Assembly (NCBI GenBank): GCA_029863035.1
Contig: JAOTWH010000081.1
Coordinates: 1 to 9,133, forward strand
DNA: 9,133 nucleotides
Source: Acidimicrobiia bacterium
GTDB lineage: Bacteria > Actinomycetota > Acidimicrobiia > UBA5794 > JAOTWH01
Reading direction: 5' to 3'
A program made the position numbers and the translations under genes. Positions 6,772-9,133 of this stretch are shown piece by piece. Positions within the stretch are counted from its first letter, which is position 1. The number at the start of each line of letters is the position of its first letter. A model generated the notes under the pieces. The model did no database searches. It was given only the letters and a program-made list of their open reading frames with translations, and was not told the DNA's origin.

Positions 6772-6777
6772 TTTCAA

Positions 6778-8298
6778 ATGTCTTTGTTTCGTCGCAAGCC
6801 TCGCGTGGTACGTCGGGGCTCGGAGGACGGATCGGTCGAGGAGCGCTCTACCCGCCGGGTAGGTCGCGAGGAAGTGACCGTCCGTCGGGTCCGCCAAGCA
6901 CCACAGCAGAAGCCAGCAAGCGAGCGTAAATCCCGCCGTAAACGCGGGGATCGGTCGCCGGCGACACCGGCTACGCGTGGTGGCACGAGGCAGTCTCGTC
7001 GTCCCGACGCGATCCCACCACCAGAGACGGCCAAGCGCCAGATGCTGGTGCGCCGCTTGCCTCATCAGATACAGATCGTTGTCCTGGAAGGCCCGGTTCT
7101 GGTTGAGCACTACGTGGCCAGATCAGACAAGGCCTCGCTGGTCGGCAACGTTTATCTAGGAAAGGTGCGCAACGTGCTCCCCGGCATGGAGGCGGCGTTC
7201 GTCGACTTCGGCGAAGGCAAGAACGGTGTTCTCTACGCGGGCGATATCCAGGGCCGTCGGAGCCGCATCGAGAACCACCTCAAGAACGGTGATGATGTTC
7301 TGGTGCAGGTGTCGAAAGACGCCATGGGTCACAAGGGAGCCCGTCTCACCAACGAGGTCAGCTTGGCCGGCCGCTACCTGGTGCTGGCACCCGGAGCCGA
7401 GATCAAGGGCATCTCGCGCCGGCTCGGCAATGACGAGCGCGACCGGCTGCGCCGCATCATCGACAAGGTTCGCCCCAAGGACTTTGGCGTGATCGTCAGG
7501 ACCGCCGCCGAAAGCGCCTCAGAAGAAGACCTGCTGGCGGATGTTCAGCGGTTGGAGAAGTCGTGGAGGGACATCAACGTCGCGGCCGGTCAAGGTGGGG
7601 GGCCCAAGCTCCTCCATGAGGAGCCACCGCTCGAGATCCGTGTCATCCGAGAGAATTTCACCCGGGACTTCCGCCAGCTGTTGGTCGACGACGCGTCAAC
7701 CAAGGACCGCATCTCGGCCTACCTGGAGGAAACCGAGCCAGATCTCGCCTCCAAGGTGAAGCTGTATCGAGAGAAGGAGTCGCTCTTTGAGAGGTATCAC
7801 GTCGACGACCAGCTTCGCAAAGCTCTCGACCGCAAGGTTTGGCTGCCCTCAGGCGGCCATGTTGTGATCGAGCGGACCGAGGCTCTCACGGTGATCGACG
7901 TGAACACGGGTCGCTTCGTAGGCCACTCCAACCTCGAGGAAACGGTGCTCCAGAACAATCTGGAGGCAGCGGAGGAAGTGGCTCGCCAGCTTCGGTTGCG
8001 AGACATCGGAGGCATCATCGTGATCGACTTCATCGACATGGAGATCGCCCGCAACCGCGACGCAGTGATAGCTCGTCTCGAACAGCATCTCGCCAAGGAC
8101 AAGACCAGGACGCAGGTTTTTGACGTGTCCAACCTGGGTTTGGTCGAAATGACACGCAAGAACGTCTCTGAGGGCCTACTGGAGTCATTCAGCGAAGTGT
8201 GCGACAAATGCTCCGGCAGGGGCGTTCTGCTTCACGAAGAGGCCGCCACCGGTGATGAGCCCATGCCCCATCGCGCCTCGGAGTCAGCCCGCTCTTAG
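6778..8298 (+). CDS. rne: Ribonuclease E/G family endoribonuclease
   Basis: This family cuts single-stranded RNA in rRNA and tRNA maturation and mRNA turnover. The product is 506 residues. Residues 1-88 are a low-complexity, strongly Arg-rich extension, probably disordered and RNA-binding. The catalytic core follows: S1-like RNA-binding region (about 118-182, GNVYLGKVRNVLPGMEAAF, DFGEGKNGVLY), RLTNEVSLAGRYLVLAP (189-205), the 5'-sensor pair R241-T242, the DNase I-like domain with metal-binding D374 (VIDVNTGRFVG) and D417 (VIDFIDM), and the zinc-link C475-x-x-C478 (CDKCSGRG). The C-terminus stops about 26 residues later, so there is no long degradosome-scaffold tail as in E. coli RNase E; overall length is close to RNase G (about 490). 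I use rne by actinobacterial convention; rng would be defensible. The neighbouring rplU-rpmA-obg order is typical. Confidence 0.95.
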   Translation: MSLFRRKPRVVRRGSEDGSVEERSTRRVGREEVTVRRVRQAPQQKPASERKSRRKRGDRSPATPATRGGTRQSRRPDAIPPPETAKRQMLVRRLPHQIQIVVLEGPVLVEHYVARSDKASLVGNVYLGKVRNVLPGMEAAFVDFGEGKNGVLYAGDIQGRRSRIENHLKNGDDVLVQVSKDAMGHKGARLTNEVSLAGRYLVLAPGAEIKGISRRLGNDERDRLRRIIDKVRPKDFGVIVRTAAESASEEDLLADVQRLEKSWRDINVAAGQGGGPKLLHEEPPLEIRVIRENFTRDFRQLLVDDASTKDRISAYLEETEPDLASKVKLYREKESLFERYHVDDQLRKALDRKVWLPSGGHVVIERTEALTVIDVNTGRFVGHSNLEETVLQNNLEAAEEVARQLRLRDIGGIIVIDFIDMEIARNRDAVIARLEQHLAKDKTRTQVFDVSNLGLVEMTRKNVSEGLLESFSEVCDKCSGRGVLLHEEAATGDEPMPHRASESARS

Positions 8299-8313
8299 CT
8301 CGCTATCATGATT

Positions 8314-8319
8314 GTCCCC
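8314..8319 (+). promoter_or_regulatory. Weak candidate -10 upstream of rplU
   Basis: TATCAT in the 39 nt gap after the RNase stop resembles a -10 hexamer 18 nt before ATG 8338. No -35 match is seen, so transcription of rplU from upstream is equally possible. Confidence 0.2.
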
Positions 8320-8337
8320 GTCCCGTCTAGGTTTCTT

Positions 8338-8790
8338 ATGTATGCCATCATCCGCACCGGCGGCAAGCAATCGAAAGTCCGCGAGGGCGACATCCTCGAT
8401 GTTGAGCAACTCGCGGGCGACGATGAGGTGTCCTTCACCCCGTTGCTGGTCGTCGACGCCAAAGGCAAGGTGGTTTCGGACCGCAGGAAGCTCTCTACCG
8501 CCACAGTCACCGCCAAGGTGCTTGGGCCGTCCGCCGGGCCCAAGATCGACATTTTCAAGTACAAGAACAAGACCGGGTACCGCAGGCGTCAGGGGCATCG
8601 CCAGAAGTACACCCGCATAGAGATCCTCAAGATCAAAGCACCCAAGGCCGAGCCGAAAAAGGCAGCAGCGTCCGAAGAGGAAAAGCCAGCTACTGCCGCC
8701 AAGCCGGCAGCCAAAGCGACAGCAGCCAAAAAGCCGGCAGCGAAGAAGCCGGCTGCCACCAAGAAACCAGCTCCGAAAGAGGAGGCATAG
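8338..8790 (+). CDS. rplU: Large ribosomal subunit protein bL21 with Lys/Ala/Pro tail
   Basis: bL21 binds 23S rRNA in the 50S subunit. Residues 1-100 form the complete conserved protein: MYAIIRTGGKQSKVREGD at the start, VLGPSAGPKIDIFKYKNK in the middle and the signature TGYRRRQGHRQKYTRIEI (79-96). Typical bL21 is about 103 residues; this one is 150. The extra 50 residues (8638-8787) are almost only Lys, Ala, Pro, Glu and Thr with repeated KPAA/KKPA units, resembling histone H1-like tails. At the DNA level the unit AAGCCGGCAGC recurs at 8701 and 8731, with a one-base variant at 8746. ATG 8338 is chosen because bL21 begins MYAIIxTGGKQ; the in-frame ATG at 8308 would add ten unrelated residues. 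Only a weak AGG (8329-8331) precedes it. The stop TAG abuts the rpmA ATG. Confidence 0.97.
   Translation: MYAIIRTGGKQSKVREGDILDVEQLAGDDEVSFTPLLVVDAKGKVVSDRRKLSTATVTAKVLGPSAGPKIDIFKYKNKTGYRRRQGHRQKYTRIEILKIKAPKAEPKKAAASEEEKPATAAKPAAKATAAKKPAAKKPAATKKPAPKEEA
8638..8787 (+). repeat. Low-complexity region encoding the K/A/P tail of bL21
   Basis: The coding DNA is built from near-repeats of AAGCCGGCAGC and related AAG/GCC/GCA codons. The encoded residues 101-150 have no aromatic residue, only one hydrophobic residue larger than Ala or Pro at most, and a strong positive charge ending in EEA. Such DNA can change length by slippage, so strain variation is likely. Confidence 0.7.
8779..8785 (+). promoter_or_regulatory. 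Strong Shine-Dalgarno for rpmA inside the end of rplU
   Basis: GAGGAGG is a near-perfect anti-16S match 5 nt before ATG 8791 and also encodes the closing Glu-Glu residues of bL21. It supports tight coupling of bL21 and bL27 synthesis. Confidence 0.8.
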
Positions 8791-9042
8791 ATGTCTAAGA
8801 CCAAAGCCGGAGGCTCAACTCGAAATGGGCGGGACTCGGCCGCCAAGCGGCTTGGTCCCAAGGTGTTCGACGGCCAAGAGGTCACAGCAGGCTCGATCCT
8901 CGTGCGCCAGCGAGGCACTCGCATCCACCCGGGCGGCAACGTTGGCCGCGGCAACGACGACACCCTTTTTGCCAGGATCGACGGTGTGGTTCGCTACGGA
9001 TCTCGCAACTCTCGGCGGCTGGTCAGCGTCGACCCCGTCTGA
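8791..9042 (+). CDS. rpmA: Large ribosomal subunit protein bL27
   Basis: bL27 sits near the peptidyl transferase centre with its N-terminal tail reaching toward the P-site tRNA. The 83-residue product is full length: [20 protein letters not shown] at the start (commonly [16 protein letters not shown]), then [29 protein letters not shown] and the C-terminal [14 protein letters not shown]. The N-terminus has no cleavable Firmicutes-type extension. The start directly abuts the rplU stop and has a very strong ribosome binding site, so rplU and rpmA are one unit. obg follows after 9 nt. Confidence 0.98.
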   Translation: MSKTKAGGSTRNGRDSAAKRLGPKVFDGQEVTAGSILVRQRGTRIHPGGNVGRGNDDTLFARIDGVVRYGSRNSRRLVSVDPV

Positions 9043-9051
9043 GCTGATGGC

Positions 9052-9133
9052 ATGTTCGTCGATTCGGCGCGCATCGTCGTGCGAGGCGGAGACGGCGGCG
9101 CTGGCGTAGTCAGCTTCCATAAGGAAAAGGGTC
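9052..9133 (+). CDS. obg: GTPase Obg/CgtA, N-terminal fragment (3' end outside window)
   Basis: Obg is a GTPase for late 50S assembly and stress response. Only 27 codons are visible: [20 protein letters not shown], then SFHKEKG. This matches the glycine-rich Obg fold start (MFVDxxxIxVxxGxGGxGxxSFRREK), with His in place of the first Arg of the SFRRE stretch. ATG 9052 is preferred over ATG 9047, which is in another frame. No strong Shine-Dalgarno is present; GAG at 9041-9043 is the best purine run. The position right after rplU-rpmA is the standard one for obg and supports the call. Confidence 0.93.
   Translation, partial: MFVDSARIVVRGGDGGAGVVSFHKEKG

Larger units (their letters stand above)
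6539..6777 (+). other. Structured intergenic leader between tdk and the RNase E/G gene
   Basis: This 239 nt stretch contains no convincing gene. It holds four short inverted repeats: 6552-6576 (11-bp arms with one mismatch), 6578-6592 (GGACG-TTGAT-CGTCC), 6621-6634 (GTGGC-GCAC-GCCAC, followed by the weak pyrimidine run CCTCTTTACT) and 6668-6684 (GGACTC-CTCGA-GAGTCC). A frame starting at ATG 6609 stays open into the RNase gene but shows no recognisable protein. In E. coli the rne 5' UTR forms hairpins that RNase E itself cleaves to autoregulate; a similar role here is only a hypothesis. Confidence 0.5.

Noticed and set aside
6348..6929. Plus-strand open frame of 193 codons spanning the end of tdk, the leader and the start of the RNase gene
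   Set aside because: It overlaps two well-supported genes in another frame and shows no domain. A short leader peptide from ATG 6609 cannot be excluded but has no support.
7042..7044. Met89 as the true start of the RNase E/G gene
   Set aside because: It would give a neat core protein, but no good ribosome binding site precedes it, while AGGAG sits 6 nt before ATG 6778.
8308..8337. Earlier in-frame ATG for rplU
   Set aside because: bL21 proteins start at MYAIIxTGGKQ; the extra residues MIVPVPSRFL have no counterpart.
1..9133. Mobile elements, tRNA, rRNA or defence genes
   Set aside because: I saw no transposase, integrase, cloverleaf-type or rRNA-like sequence. All sizeable coding regions are housekeeping genes.

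Overview
The window is a GC-rich, single-strand stretch of conserved housekeeping genes. All ten genes I can support lie on the + strand. The order ndk, mreB, mreC, mreD, mrdA (PBP2), rodA, tdk, RNase E/G, rplU, rpmA, obg closely resembles the ndk-mre-pbp2-rodA ... rne-rplU-rpmA-obg neighbourhood of Actinomycetota such as Streptomyces. The GC content, the Arg-rich N-terminal extension of the RNase and the Lys/Ala/Pro tail on bL21 fit an actinobacterium. I suspect a deep-branching class such as Acidimicrobiia, but that is inference.

Layout. Positions 1-164 hold the 3' end of ndk (nucleoside diphosphate kinase). Positions 279-5843 hold the rod-shape (elongasome) operon: the MreB filament, the membrane scaffolds MreC and MreD, the transpeptidase PBP2 and the glycosyltransferase RodA. 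The last four genes are chained by 1-4 nt start/stop overlaps, so they are probably translated in a coupled way. Positions 5844-5947 are the most unusual non-coding stretch: eight tandem 7-bp units in two sequence families, arranged as a large imperfect inverted repeat, followed at once by a perfect 7-bp GC hairpin. Positions 5948-6538 encode a type II thymidine kinase with no visible Shine-Dalgarno. Positions 6539-6777 are a leader with four short inverted repeats and a possible extended -10 promoter. It is followed by an RNase E/G family ribonuclease (6778-8298), ribosomal proteins bL21 (8338-8790) and bL27 (8791-9042), and the first 27 codons of the ribosome-assembly GTPase Obg (9052 onward).

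How the genes work together. MreB, MreC, MreD, PBP2 and RodA build lateral wall peptidoglycan. The RNase E/G, bL21, bL27 and Obg group serves RNA processing and the large ribosomal subunit. Ndk and Tdk belong to nucleotide metabolism and salvage. I see no defence system, transposase, CRISPR array, tRNA or rRNA here, and no convincing previously undescribed multi-gene system. The items most worth a second look are the heptamer repeat and hairpin between rodA and tdk, the structured leader of the RNase gene, and the low-complexity tail of bL21.
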